Both the position numbers and the translations under genes were made by a program. Shown here piece after piece: positions 1 through 8,876 of a stretch of 64,000 nt of DNA. The notes beneath the pieces are model-generated. The model searched no databases. It saw only the letters and a list, made by a program, of their open reading frames with translations, and had not been told where the DNA came from. The stretch's first letter is position 1, and each line of letters opens with the position of its first letter. The stretch covers positions 2,322,501 through 2,386,500 of the forward strand of contig OY282361.1 in assembly GCA_958295645.1 (NCBI GenBank). Reading direction: 5' to 3'. This DNA comes from Longimicrobiales bacterium. Lineage in GTDB: Bacteria > Gemmatimonadota > Gemmatimonadetes > Longimicrobiales > Gaopeijiaceae.

Positions 1-358
1 GGCTCAAGGGCACGAAGAGGAGCGCGATCCACAGCGCGACAACCCATTCGGCGGCCCGGGGGGGCGCTCCGTCGGCGCCCGGGGGGAACCAGACGAAGGC
101 CAGCCGCCACAACACCCACGTCAGGACCGACCACGACAGCGCCCGCCGGATGGAGTGCAGGATTTGGTCGTCGAGGTCCGTCTTGGTGCGGGCGACCACC
201 CGCCCGGCGGCCCGGATCACGAACTTGCGGACGACCAGGTAGACGATGCCGGCCAGCGCCAGGATGCCCGCCGAAGGCCCCAAGCGCGGAACCGCAAAGG
301 CGACCAACTCGTTCCACCAAGCGGTGACGTCGGCCCACACGAAGTCGAATCCCAGCAA
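1..358 (-). CDS. MscS-like small-conductance mechanosensitive channel, N-terminal part
   Basis: This leftward gene is cut by the window edge; about 119 residues are visible. No ATG fits. I chose a TTG at 358 because AGGAG lies seven bases upstream. The residues read as membrane segments: an amphipathic start, a hydrophobic helix near residues 28-45, a basic loop with a TKTDLDDQ motif near 60, then two more hydrophobic stretches near 73-90 and 105-118. The TDLDDQ loop followed by a helix is typical of the membrane domain of MscS/YnaI-type channels, which release solutes on hypo-osmotic shock. The pore helix and cytoplasmic domain would lie outside the window, so the family call rests on the membrane part only. 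Confidence 0.6.
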   Translation of the reverse strand, partial: MLGFDFVWADVTAWWNELVAFAVPRLGPSAGILALAGIVYLVVRKFVIRAAGRVVARTKTDLDDQILHSIRRALSWSVLTWVLWRLAFVWFPPGADGAPPRAAEWVVALWIALLFVPLS

Positions 359-534
359 GTCGAGTCTCCTTGGCGCGGCGCCTCACCGGAAATGCCCGGC
401 GAAGACGAAGACAAAGATAGGGACGGGCGGCCCGGCCTCGCCATTGGGACGGGCGGCGCGGATCTGGCCAGGGGCGCCGCATCGGGATACCATCATTGAG
501 CCGACGCGCAACCAACTCTCGCAGGGAGAACGCC

Positions 535-1836
535 ATGAAGGCCTGGAATCGCCGGAACTTCGTCAAGACCACGGCAACCGCGGGGCTCGCGGGGGTGACG
601 GCCGTTCGGAGTCTCGCGCAGGAAATTGAACGCAGGGAGACGAGCGGCGCACCGGGTGGGGCCGAGACGCGGGCGGATGCGGCCGGGAGCCGACGGTTCG
701 GCACGAGCCGGGGCGCGGACGATCCGTTGGGCGTTCGGGACGCGTTTCCGGTCACGGAGGAGCTGGCTTATCTGAATACGGCGTCGGTCGGGCCCTTGTC
801 CATAGCGGTACGGGACGTTTTGACGGCCTACGCCGAGGAGAAGTCGCTTTACCGGGACCCAGAGAGCCGGAGTGCCGCCCTCGAAAGCGCCAGGGCCGGA
901 TTCGCGCGCGTGTTCGGCGCCGACGAGGACGAAGTGGCGATGCTGTATTCGACCAGCGACGCCGAGAACGTGATCGCGAACGCGGTCGACTGGCGCCCGG
1001 GCGACAACGTGCTGGTCGACGAACTCCACTTCGTCACGACGTTCGTGTTGTACCGCGAGCTGGAGCGGAACAAGGGAGTCGAGTTGCGGATCGTGCCTGC
1101 CCGGGAAGGCGTGGTGTCGCCCGAGGACTTCGCCGCCAGGGCCGATCAGCGCACCAAGTTGATCAGCGTGGCATGGGTGTCCAACCGGAACGGCTTTCGA
1201 CACGACCTTCCAGCGCTGGCTGAACTCGCGCACGCCCACGGCGGATACTTGTACGCCGACGCCGTCCAGGCCTTCGGCACGTTTCCGGTGGACCTGCACG
1301 CCGAGAACGTGGACTTCGCTTGCGGCAACGGATACAAGTGGCTCTTCGCCGACTACGGTTGCGCTCCATTCTATGTCCGCCGCAAGCACCTGGAGTGGAT
1401 GACGCCCGACCGCTACGGCCACAAACAAGTCGCCGAAAAGCTGCCCGAACACCGCTATCGCCTCAAGACGTCGGCGGCCAAGTTCGAGTACGGCAGCGCA
1501 GCCTACGGGCCCGTTTCCGTCATGGACGCGGCGCTTCGCTTCCTTGAAGAAGTGGGACCGGACCGCATCGCGCAGCACACCCACGCGCTGGCCGCCGAAC
1601 TTCGAGAGGGAGCGGCCGAACTGGGCATGAACTTGTTCACGCCGCCCGGCAATCCGTCCCCCATCGTGAGCTTCTACCACGGCCTCGACCCCGAGGTTCT
1701 GGCGGCGGCGCTCAAGGACGACGGCGTGGCCGTCACTTTCCAGGAAGACGATAGGCTGCTGCGCGCGGCCGTCGCCATGTTCAACAACCGCGACGACGTG
1801 GACCGGCTGCTGAGCGTCGTCGGGAGACTCGTCTGA
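535..1836 (+). CDS. Tat-exported class V aminotransferase (isopenicillin-N-epimerase-like)
   Basis: A 433-residue PLP enzyme. The ATG at 535 follows an AGGGAGAA ribosome site. Residues 1-30 form a signal (RRNFVKTTATAGLAG) with a twin-arginine, so export as a folded holoenzyme is likely. The body shows the class V fold order: a TASVGP substrate loop near residue 83, the cofactor Asp in YADAVQ near 240, and the Schiff-base Lys in GNGYKW near 268. Relatives include cysteine desulfurases, kynureninases and isopenicillin N epimerases; no cysteine-desulfurase active-site Cys loop is evident, and the substrate cannot be told. It lies 67 nt upstream of a secreted S9 peptidase on the same strand, which could suggest a peptide or amino-acid scavenging pair. 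Confidence 0.85.
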   Translation: MKAWNRRNFVKTTATAGLAGVTAVRSLAQEIERRETSGAPGGAETRADAAGSRRFGTSRGADDPLGVRDAFPVTEELAYLNTASVGPLSIAVRDVLTAYAEEKSLYRDPESRSAALESARAGFARVFGADEDEVAMLYSTSDAENVIANAVDWRPGDNVLVDELHFVTTFVLYRELERNKGVELRIVPAREGVVSPEDFAARADQRTKLISVAWVSNRNGFRHDLPALAELAHAHGGYLYADAVQAFGTFPVDLHAENVDFACGNGYKWLFADYGCAPFYVRRKHLEWMTPDRYGHKQVAEKLPEHRYRLKTSAAKFEYGSAAYGPVSVMDAALRFLEEVGPDRIAQHTHALAAELREGAAELGMNLFTPPGNPSPIVSFYHGLDPEVLAAALKDDGVAVTFQEDDRLLRAAVAMFNNRDDVDRLLSVVGRLV

Positions 1837-1903
1837 CATTGGCGCGGCGCCTCGCGCCGATGCCCGAATCGTCGCACATCTCATGTCTTCGGAGGATCAT
1901 GCA

Positions 1904-4033
1904 ATGACCCAACGCCGCCTTCCCACGACCCACGACCGCCGGGGGATCCGACTCTTCGATTGTCCGGCTCTGCTGGCCGTCGCGGCCGTTCTGGCCATGG
2001 CGCCGACGCTCTTCGCATCCCCCGCGCCGTCCCAGGCCCAAGATGCCGGACAGGCTCCGTCAACTCTCCCGGACGGCAGGTCCCCCTTGTCTCTCGCGCA
2101 GTACCTGGACATGGAGACCGTCTCGAATCCGCGCATCTCCCCCGACGGCCAGCGCATCGTGTACACGCGCGGTTGGATCGACAAGGCCAACGACCGGCGC
2201 AAGTCGTCGCTTCGGATCATGAACGCCGACGGCGCCCGCGACCGCCATTTGACCGACGGCAGCGGAGCCGCGTGGTCGCCCGACGGCGCCCGCATCCTGT
2301 TCACGGCGCCCGGCGAGCCCAGCGGCGCCCAGTTGTTCGTGCGATGGATGGACGACGAAGGCGCCACCAGCCAAGTGACCCGTCTGGAGAACAGTCCCTC
2401 CGGGGCGCGTTGGTCGCCCGACGGACGGTGGATCGCGTTCACGAGCCGCGTTGGCGCCAAGGCCGAGTTCGCCGGGGTGGCGCTTCCAGGCCGGCCCAAG
2501 GGCGCCAAATGGGCGGCCGAGCCCAAGGTCGTGGAGCGGGCAGCCTACAAGCGCGACCGGGCCGGCTACGTGGACACCGGCTGGACGCACGTGTTCGTCG
2601 TCCCCGCCGAGGGCGGAACCGCCCGCCGTCTCACGCACGGCGACTGGAACCACTCGGGCGTGCGGTGGAGCCCCGACGGCGCCGAACTCTACTTCACCTC
2701 GTTTCGCGACGAGGAGGCGGACCGGCCCGAGCACTGGCAGGAGTCCGAGATCTACGCCGTTGCAGTGGCCACCGGCGAAGTCCGCCGCCTCACCGACCGG
2801 CGGGGCGCCGACTCGGGACCGGTTCCTTCGCCCGACGGCTCGCTAATCGCCTACACCGGCTCGGACGCCCACCGCGACACCTACCGAAACCGCGAGATCC
2901 ACGTCATGAATCGAGACGGATCCGGCTCGCGGGTCATCTCGGGCGACTACGACCGGCAGACCGGCGCCATGACCTGGGCGCCCGACGGCAGCGGCCTCTA
3001 CTTCAACGTGCGCCGCGACGGCTACGGACAACTTCACTTCGTGTCGCTCGACGGCGGCGTCCGCGCTCTCACTACCGGCGAGCACATATTCGCCATGTCC
3101 TCGTTTGCGGACGACGGAACAGCCGTAGGCACGGTGTCCAGCGCCCACGAACCCGGCGACGTCTACCGCTTCGACTTGGCCGACCCCGCCTCCGCCGTGC
3201 GCCTCACCTCCGTCAACGCCGACGTGCTCGGCCACGTGGCGCTGGGCGAAGTCGAAGAGATATGGTACGACTCCGAAGACGACTTCCGCGTACAAGGCTG
3301 GATCGTCAAGCCCCCGGACTTCGATCCCGCCCGCAAATACCCGCTCATGCTGGTCATCCACGGCGGCCCCCACGGCATGTACAACGGCTCCTTCAACTTC
3401 GCCTTCCAGGAACACGCCGCGAACGACTACGTCGTCCTCTACACGAACCCCCGAGGCAGCACCGGCTACGGAACCGCCTTCGCCAACGCCATCAACCACG
3501 ACTACCCCGGCGCCGACTTCCCCGACCTGATGACCGGCGTGGACGAAGCGCTGGCGCGAGGCTACGTGGACGAGGACAACCTCTTCGTCTACGGTTGCTC
3601 CGGCGGCGGCATCCTGACCAGCTACATCGTCGGCAACACCGACCGCTTCCGCGCCGCGTCGGCCAATTGCCCCATCGTCAACTGGATGTCGGCCATGGGC
3701 ACCTCCGACGCCATCAGCTACACCCGCACCTTCGAGAAGCCCTTCTGGGAAGATCCCGCCGAGTGGATCGACCGCTCCTCCATCTTCTACGTCGGCAACG
3801 TCGCCACGCCCACCATGCTCCTCACCGGCGAGAAGGACCTGCGCACCCCCATGGCCCAGACCGAAGAGTTCTACCAAGCGCTCCAATACGTCGGCGTGCC
3901 CACCGTGATGATCCGCTTCCCCGACGAATGGCACGGCACGAGCTCGCGACCGTCGAACTTCCTGCGCACCCAGCTGTACCTGCGCAAGTGGTTCGAGAAG
4001 TGGGGGACGCACGGGAAGCCCGCGGCGGAGTAG
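1904..4033 (+). CDS. Secreted prolyl-oligopeptidase family S9 peptidase (acylaminoacyl/dipeptidyl peptidase type)
   Basis: 709 residues, the usual size for an S9C enzyme. The ATG at 1904 sits eight bases after GGAGG; an upstream in-frame ATG at 1883 lacks a comparable site. An N-terminal signal ends near Ala-Gln about residue 46. Residues 70-440 are a WD40-like propeller with repeated SPDG motifs. The C-terminal alpha/beta-hydrolase domain carries the triad: Ser in YGCSGGG near 566, Asp in GEKDLRTP near 645 and His in EWHGTS near 677. HGGPHG near 490 is the oxyanion segment. Expected role: hydrolysis of oligopeptides in the periplasm. Confidence 0.92.
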   Translation: MTQRRLPTTHDRRGIRLFDCPALLAVAAVLAMAPTLFASPAPSQAQDAGQAPSTLPDGRSPLSLAQYLDMETVSNPRISPDGQRIVYTRGWIDKANDRRKSSLRIMNADGARDRHLTDGSGAAWSPDGARILFTAPGEPSGAQLFVRWMDDEGATSQVTRLENSPSGARWSPDGRWIAFTSRVGAKAEFAGVALPGRPKGAKWAAEPKVVERAAYKRDRAGYVDTGWTHVFVVPAEGGTARRLTHGDWNHSGVRWSPDGAELYFTSFRDEEADRPEHWQESEIYAVAVATGEVRRLTDRRGADSGPVPSPDGSLIAYTGSDAHRDTYRNREIHVMNRDGSGSRVISGDYDRQTGAMTWAPDGSGLYFNVRRDGYGQLHFVSLDGGVRALTTGEHIFAMSSFADDGTAVGTVSSAHEPGDVYRFDLADPASAVRLTSVNADVLGHVALGEVEEIWYDSEDDFRVQGWIVKPPDFDPARKYPLMLVIHGGPHGMYNGSFNFAFQEHAANDYVVLYTNPRGSTGYGTAFANAINHDYPGADFPDLMTGVDEALARGYVDEDNLFVYGCSGGGILTSYIVGNTDRFRAASANCPIVNWMSAMGTSDAISYTRTFEKPFWEDPAEWIDRSSIFYVGNVATPTMLLTGEKDLRTPMAQTEEFYQALQYVGVPTVMIRFPDEWHGTSSRPSNFLRTQLYLRKWFEKWGTHGKPAAE

Positions 4034-4072
4034 GGGCGAGCGATGAAGGTGGCCCGGAGCAGGGAGAGTGCG

Positions 4073-5389
4073 ATGAAGCTGGACCGGTTTCTCGTCGAGG
4101 ACGTGCGGTGCTTCAAGGGGCCGCAGGAAGTGCGCATTCGCCCGCTGACGTTCTTGGTGGGCGAGAACAGCACGGGGAAGACGACGGTGCTAGGGTGCAT
4201 GCAAGCGTTGGCGGATTACATGTATGGCGCACACGCGACGATGGACTTCAATCGCCATCCCTACGAGATGGGATCTTTTCGAGAGATCGTCCGCAAGAGC
4301 AAACCACTGCTGAAGTCGTTCAAGATAGGTGCAACATTTGCCGACGCCCGTGGGTGCCCGGTCACCTATTTGGCAGAATTGGGTCAACGGCAAGGACGGG
4401 CACGCGCCGACATCAAGAACGTAATTTGGCGCTTTGGTGACGCCGGCATCATCTTGAGCCGCGACCTATCAAGGCCCTATGCTGGCAGACGCCGTCTCCA
4501 GCCCATCGTCAACAGCGACCGGTTCCTCGAAGTCTCTATTCCGGAACCGGTTTTTAGCCGAATCCAAGCACGTCCGTGGCTCCTGCCGTCGTGGCTTGAC
4601 GATCACGTTGAGGAGCGGCGGTTCGTCGAGAAGCTTCATCCATATTTTCGCAGGCGTGACACGAGGGTGTTTGGAAGGTTCGCAGACTTGCCTCCTGCAG
4701 GCAGTATCGCGCCGGTCCGGTCACGTCCAGAACGGACCTACAATCCTTTCTCGGATACGCCGGATGCGGAAGGCACAGACATACCGGCTGAGCTTGCGAG
4801 CATCGCCAGAAGGGGAGGAAAACGCTGGACTGACCTGAAAAAGCAACTAGAGGATTTTGGACGAGAAACAGGATTGTTTGCTGAAATCGTGGTGAGACGA
4901 CTGGGCAAGTCTGGCATTGACCCATTTCAGTTGCAGGTCAAAGTTCGCGGGCCGAAAGCCAACCTGAAGGATGTCGGCTATGGCGTCAGTCAAGCGCTTC
5001 CCATTCTGGTTCATCTTGCACAATCGCAGGCGACCAGGACGTCTCTCATACAACAACCCGAAGTGCATCTCCACCCTCGAGCGCAAGCAGTATTGTCGTC
5101 GATCTTGATCGGCGTTCTGGGAAACAATCGACTTGGTCGACAACGGCCATCCCGTTTCGTGATCGAGACTCACAGCGATTACATGCTGGATCGTGCGCGA
5201 ATCGAGATTCGGAAAGGCCGCATCGATCCGGAAGATGTATCTCTAGTGTACTGTGAGCCGCGATACCGAAAAGGAACAATTGTACATAACATCACATTTG
5301 ACGACATGGGCAACATGATCGGTGCACCCGATACTTATCGAGAATTCTTCTTGAGGGAAACGAATGCGTTTCTCGGTTTTGACGAATAG
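4073..5389 (+). CDS. OLD/ABC-type AAA ATPase (AAA_15/DUF3696-like), putative defence ATPase
   Basis: 438 residues. I chose the ATG at 4073, five bases after AGGGAGAG; an in-frame ATG 30 nt upstream is weaker. The Walker A motif GENSTGKT is at residues 30-37. A degenerate ABC signature (GYGVSQALP) lies near 304-313, Walker B with its catalytic Glu (QQPEVHLHP) near 326-334, and the switch His (IETHSDYM) near 364-371. The C-terminus (FDDMGNMIG...REFF) resembles DUF3696. There is no TOPRIM domain, so this is the ATPase half of an OLD-like system. The PIN gene follows after five bases. The pair is visibly AT-richer than its flanks, suggesting transfer. In PARIS, Septu and OLD, related ATPases sense phage and control a partner nuclease; that role here is inferred. 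Confidence 0.8.
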   Translation: MKLDRFLVEDVRCFKGPQEVRIRPLTFLVGENSTGKTTVLGCMQALADYMYGAHATMDFNRHPYEMGSFREIVRKSKPLLKSFKIGATFADARGCPVTYLAELGQRQGRARADIKNVIWRFGDAGIILSRDLSRPYAGRRRLQPIVNSDRFLEVSIPEPVFSRIQARPWLLPSWLDDHVEERRFVEKLHPYFRRRDTRVFGRFADLPPAGSIAPVRSRPERTYNPFSDTPDAEGTDIPAELASIARRGGKRWTDLKKQLEDFGRETGLFAEIVVRRLGKSGIDPFQLQVKVRGPKANLKDVGYGVSQALPILVHLAQSQATRTSLIQQPEVHLHPRAQAVLSSILIGVLGNNRLGRQRPSRFVIETHSDYMLDRARIEIRKGRIDPEDVSLVYCEPRYRKGTIVHNITFDDMGNMIGAPDTYREFFLRETNAFLGFDE

Positions 5390-5394
5390 AACAA

Positions 5395-5823
5395 ATGTGC
5401 ATCATATTGGACGCGAATGCATTTAGCGATTACCTCGACAACGCACCCGACATGGCTCCCGTTCGCCATTGGCTAGAGGGCACGACCAACGTTAAGCCTA
5501 AAGGAAAGCTTGTCTATTCGCCCGAGAAAACAATCACGAAAGAAGTCTACACGCATCAAAGATTCCACCGCAAGTTTCGGGCATTGCGCCAGCAAGGTAG
5601 AGTTAAGATGATTTCGCTCTGCTTAGTTGAAAAAGAAGCAACTTCTTTGAGCAACCTCAAATCAGATGATCCACATATCCTGGCACTCGCCATTGCAGGT
5701 CACGTGCGGGTACTTGTCTCGAAAGACAAGAATCTTCAACAGGACTTCAAGAGGCTGACCCGGGGGAAGATCTATCAGAAGGCGAGCCACGAACACTTGT
5801 TGATTCGAGATCTGTGCCCATAG
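5395..5823 (+). CDS. PIN-domain ribonuclease partner of the upstream ATPase
   Basis: 142 residues, starting five bases after the ATPase stop, so co-translation is likely. The acidic PIN residues are visible: Asp6 in ILDAN, Glu50 in TKEVY, Asp91/Asp92 in DDPHILALA, Asp111 in SKDKNL and Asp117 in QQDF. DPHILALA plus SKDKNLQQDF is the classical PIN C-terminal signature (single-strand RNA cleavage in VapC-type toxins). There is no VapB-like antitoxin gene next to it; the only partner is the large ATPase. This argues against an ordinary VapBC module and for an ATPase-gated nuclease. The link to anti-phage defence is inference from architecture. Confidence 0.8.
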   Translation: MCIILDANAFSDYLDNAPDMAPVRHWLEGTTNVKPKGKLVYSPEKTITKEVYTHQRFHRKFRALRQQGRVKMISLCLVEKEATSLSNLKSDDPHILALAIAGHVRVLVSKDKNLQQDFKRLTRGKIYQKASHEHLLIRDLCP

Positions 5824-5889
5824 CCTTTGTGCGGGCGATACGCCCATGGCCAGACAGGTGGGGCCGCACAGTCGCGACCTCCTGATCGC

Positions 5890-7096
5890 TCAAACCCACT
5901 GCACGTCCTGAATGGCCGACCAAGGGACGACTTCCGTCGCGCCCCGACTGTGGAGCCGGTCGTTGCCGCCGTGCACGATGCGGGTGGCGAGCGACAAGTG
6001 GGGGGTTGGCGTGCTCGGGGAACGGGTCCAGCGGCCGGGGAAAGCCGAACATGACGGTGGCGCCGGACATGGTCTCCACGGCGATGGCGTGGCGGGCGGT
6101 CTCCACCACCAGAGCCAGCTTCAGGCCACGGATCTCGCGAAAGTGGAAGAGGCTGTTCGCCTCGCCCCGGTGGGCGCGAGCCTTGATGATCTCCGAGGCG
6201 CACCAGCTTTCGAACAGCGCGCCCCGCAGCGGATGGACGCGCAACTGGTCGGGCTCGCGAATCCCCAGCAGGTGGCAGGCGAGTCCCGAATCCACGAAGT
6301 ACAACTTGGGCGTCTTGACGAACCGCTTGCGCAAACGCGGTTGCCACGGCGGCGCTCGGAAGACGAGAAAGCCAGCCTCGAGAAGCGACAGCCACACGCG
6401 AATCGTGGGAGGCGCCACGCCCACGTCCAACCCTAGCGACGACAGGTTCAGTTCTCGGGCCGCGCGCCCGGCGGCCAAGCGCATGAAGCTGACGAACCTC
6501 GGCAAGTGAGTCGCCCGGAACGCTTGACGCACATCGCGCTGGACATAGGCCTCGGCGTAGTCGGCCAGCCATTCCGCGGCAGGCAGCTGTTGGTCGTGGA
6601 TGCGCGGGTAGCCGCCGGTCCAGACGGTGGTCCACAGGTCGTCGGTGGACGCCCGGCCGCCCTCGGCTGACAACGAACCGGTCTCCGCGGGAAAGCGCCG
6701 CGCTTCCTCCAAGCTCAAGGGCAGCAGGGTGAGCGTGGCCGCGCGGCCCGCGAGGGACTGGCCGATGGTCTTGATCAAACCGAAGTGCGATCCGACGAGC
6801 ACGAACCGGCCCGGCGTCGGATCGTCGTCCACCTTCGCCTGCAAGTACGAGAAGAGGCCCGGGACAAGCTGAGCTTCGTCAAGGATCACGGGGCCGGCGT
6901 GTTGCGCCAGAAAGCCCTTCGGGTCCGTCTCGGCGAACTCTCGAACGTCGAGCCGCTCCAAGTTCACGTACTCGTGGTCGGGGAAGCACGCCCGGGAGAG
7001 GGTCGTCTTCCCGGACTGGCGCGGACCGGTCAGGACCACGACCGGGGACTGGCTGGCGGCATGGCGCAGGTGCGGCCCGAGGGTTCGAGCGATCAT
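5890..7096 (-). pseudogene. DUF4143 AAA ATPase, frameshifted near its C-terminus
   Basis: This gene belongs to the AAA_14/DUF4143 ATPase family of dispersed, poorly understood proteins. Walker A (GPRQSGKTT) is at residues 24-32, Walker B (VILDEAQ) near 70-76, and the DUF4143 region carries YFVDSGLACHLLG near 275 and LFESWCASEI near 301. From about residue 360 the frame is lost at a run of six G on the plus strand (6000-6005). In the -1-shifted frame the sequence resumes as LATRIVHGGND...VVPW and stops at 5890, as expected for the family. The unshifted frame runs on into the PIN gene. It is either an inactivating one-base insertion or a homopolymer error. It converges on the ATPase-PIN pair. 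Confidence 0.75.
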
Positions 7097-7250
7097 GTGG
7101 ATCGGGTACCGGCGGCTGGCCGACGCTTTCGTCGATGTGCAGGTGTGGTCCGCGGGGTTGGGCGATCATGCGCAACGCGCTCCAGCGGTCGGCTGACGCC
7201 TTCGTTGCGGTGCGGACGTGGTCCCAGCGCTGGGGCGGTCGTATGTACGG
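7097..7250 (-). repeat. Decayed tandem copies of the start of the DUF4143 gene
   Basis: Upstream of the DUF4143 start codon the first ~73 bp of the gene recur twice in decaying form. An ATG-ATC-GC start-like segment occurs at 7096 and again at 7169, and a weaker match begins near 7244. The translated copies begin MIARTLGPHLR (gene) and MIAQPRGPHLH (second copy). The second copy shifts frame before reaching the gene, so it is not an extended start. From 7251 to 7420 I see no gene, only an AT-rich patch at 7246-7290 (leftward AAAATATCAT) that could hold the promoter, and a short 24-bp tandem duplication near 7385-7432. Confidence 0.6.
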
Positions 7251-7420
7251 ATTGGAAATGATATTTTCGATTGGTACGAACGGCCTGCGCGGTCAGGAGC
7301 GCCCTCGTCCTTCCCTCGGCTGGTTTCATCGGCAACGCCATCACGGGCGAACCCGGGGGGCCCAGCGCCTCGGGGCCTCAACGCCGCAGGCCTCGTTCAA
7401 CCCTCCGCCCCAGGCCTCGT

Positions 7421-8644
7421 TCAACCCTCCAGGGCCAACTTCACCAATTCTCGAAAGCGGCTCGCGGGATTTCGGCCGCGCGGCGTCTGGGTGAACACCA
7501 GCACGACCAAGCCTCGCGACGGGTCCACGAAGGCGCTGGTGCCGTCCGACCCGCTGTGGGAATAGGAGCCGTCGGCGGCGACCGACCAGCCGTAGCCGTA
7601 GTAGGCCGGCGGATCGTCGGAGCCGGGATTGGTGCGTATCTTGGGCGAAGTCATGAGTGCCACGGTCTCCGGCGCGAGCAACCGCGTGCCCCCGTGTTCG
7701 CCGCCGTTCTGGAACATCTGGCAGAAGATCATGTAGTCGAGCGCGGTTGAGATCATGCCGCCGGAGGCCCGCACGAAAGGAACCTGGGGAGGGTCGCCGG
7801 GCGCCCAGCCGGAAACCCACTCGCCGTCGGCGTCCCGCTCGTAGTAGACGGCGGACATGCGATCGAGCTTGCCGTCCAGCTTCTCGGCCACTTCGTGGTG
7901 ATAGGTGTCGTTCATGCCGAGGGGCGTGTAGAGATGCTGGTCCAGGTACTCGTCCAGCGGCAGTCCCGACGCGATCTCCACGAGAGCGCCCAGCGTGTTG
8001 TAGCCGGGATTGTTGTAGCTGTACGTGGTTCCGGGGACGGCTTCAGCGCCGACTTCGCCGAAGCGGGCGGTCTCCAGTTGCAGCGTGGGGGCGTCGGGAT
8101 GCTCCGGCGTCGGCGTCATGTAGGGCCGGAGGAACAGAGTAGGGATTCGGAGCCCGCTGGAGTGGGACAGCAGGTGCCCGATGTTGACGAAGCCGGCCCG
8201 GTAGTTGTCCCACGACGCCATGTGTTCGCGCACCAAGTCGTCGTATCGGAGCTTGCCGTCCTCCACGAGCATGGCCACGGCCGTCGCCACCGCGGGCTTG
8301 GTGTTGGACGCCATGCGGAATATGGTGTTGAGTTCCATCGGAAGGCCGCGGACCCGGTCGCGCCAGCCGACGGCCTCGTGCAGGACGATCTTCCCGTCCT
8401 TGGCGACGAGCAGCACCGCGCCGACCAAGTCGCCGCGGTCGACGGCTTCGCGGTACAGACCGGCGGCCCCGTCCAGAACCGCTGCCGACATGCCGACCTC
8501 CGCGGGCGCCACCCGGGACGCGATGAAGTCCTGGCCAGGCAGCGGAGCGGCAACCGCCGTCGCGAGAAGGGCGGCCGCGGCCAATGGATGCAGCGCAGGC
8601 GTCCGCCGGACGGGTCGGCTAGGCGTAAAGATCGGAATCGACAT
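7421..8644 (-). CDS. Secreted serine hydrolase, beta-lactamase/esterase family (class C-like)
   Basis: 407 residues from the ATG at 8644. Residues 1-39 are a signal peptide ending near LPGQDF. The serine-beta-lactamase motifs are present: SNTK (Ser113, Lys116), YSYNN near 210 with the Tyr-x-Asn element, and HSGSDGT near 372 in place of the KTG box. The HSG variant is common in the EstB/pbpE-like esterases and D-aminopeptidases, so true beta-lactamase activity is unlikely. It faces away from the NHL gene at 8877; the 232-nt gap between them should hold divergent promoters. Confidence 0.88.
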   Translation of the reverse strand: MSIPIFTPSRPVRRTPALHPLAAAALLATAVAAPLPGQDFIASRVAPAEVGMSAAVLDGAAGLYREAVDRGDLVGAVLLVAKDGKIVLHEAVGWRDRVRGLPMELNTIFRMASNTKPAVATAVAMLVEDGKLRYDDLVREHMASWDNYRAGFVNIGHLLSHSSGLRIPTLFLRPYMTPTPEHPDAPTLQLETARFGEVGAEAVPGTTYSYNNPGYNTLGALVEIASGLPLDEYLDQHLYTPLGMNDTYHHEVAEKLDGKLDRMSAVYYERDADGEWVSGWAPGDPPQVPFVRASGGMISTALDYMIFCQMFQNGGEHGGTRLLAPETVALMTSPKIRTNPGSDDPPAYYGYGWSVAADGSYSHSGSDGTSAFVDPSRGLVVLVFTQTPRGRNPASRFRELVKLALEG

Positions 8645-8876
8645 GGGCGGCACTAGGCTGAAGTTCGGAGGGATGGACGGGCGGCGCACCGCTCGAAGAA
8701 GGTTGGAGCAGGGGCGCGAGGCGCGGGCAAGTACACTGGACGACGGCCGCGCCGGAGGCAAGACGGGCGGGCTGGCGAAATCCTTTCGGCGACAACAGGA
8801 TTACGAGAGGCCGCCGAAGCGGAACCGTCCCGCCGGAGCGGAGCCGTCTGCGCACTTTGACCAGGAGAAAGCCAGA

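Noticed and set aside
5395-5823. The PIN gene as the toxin of a VapBC toxin-antitoxin pair.
   Set aside because: No small antitoxin gene lies next to it; the adjacent partner is a 438-residue ATPase.
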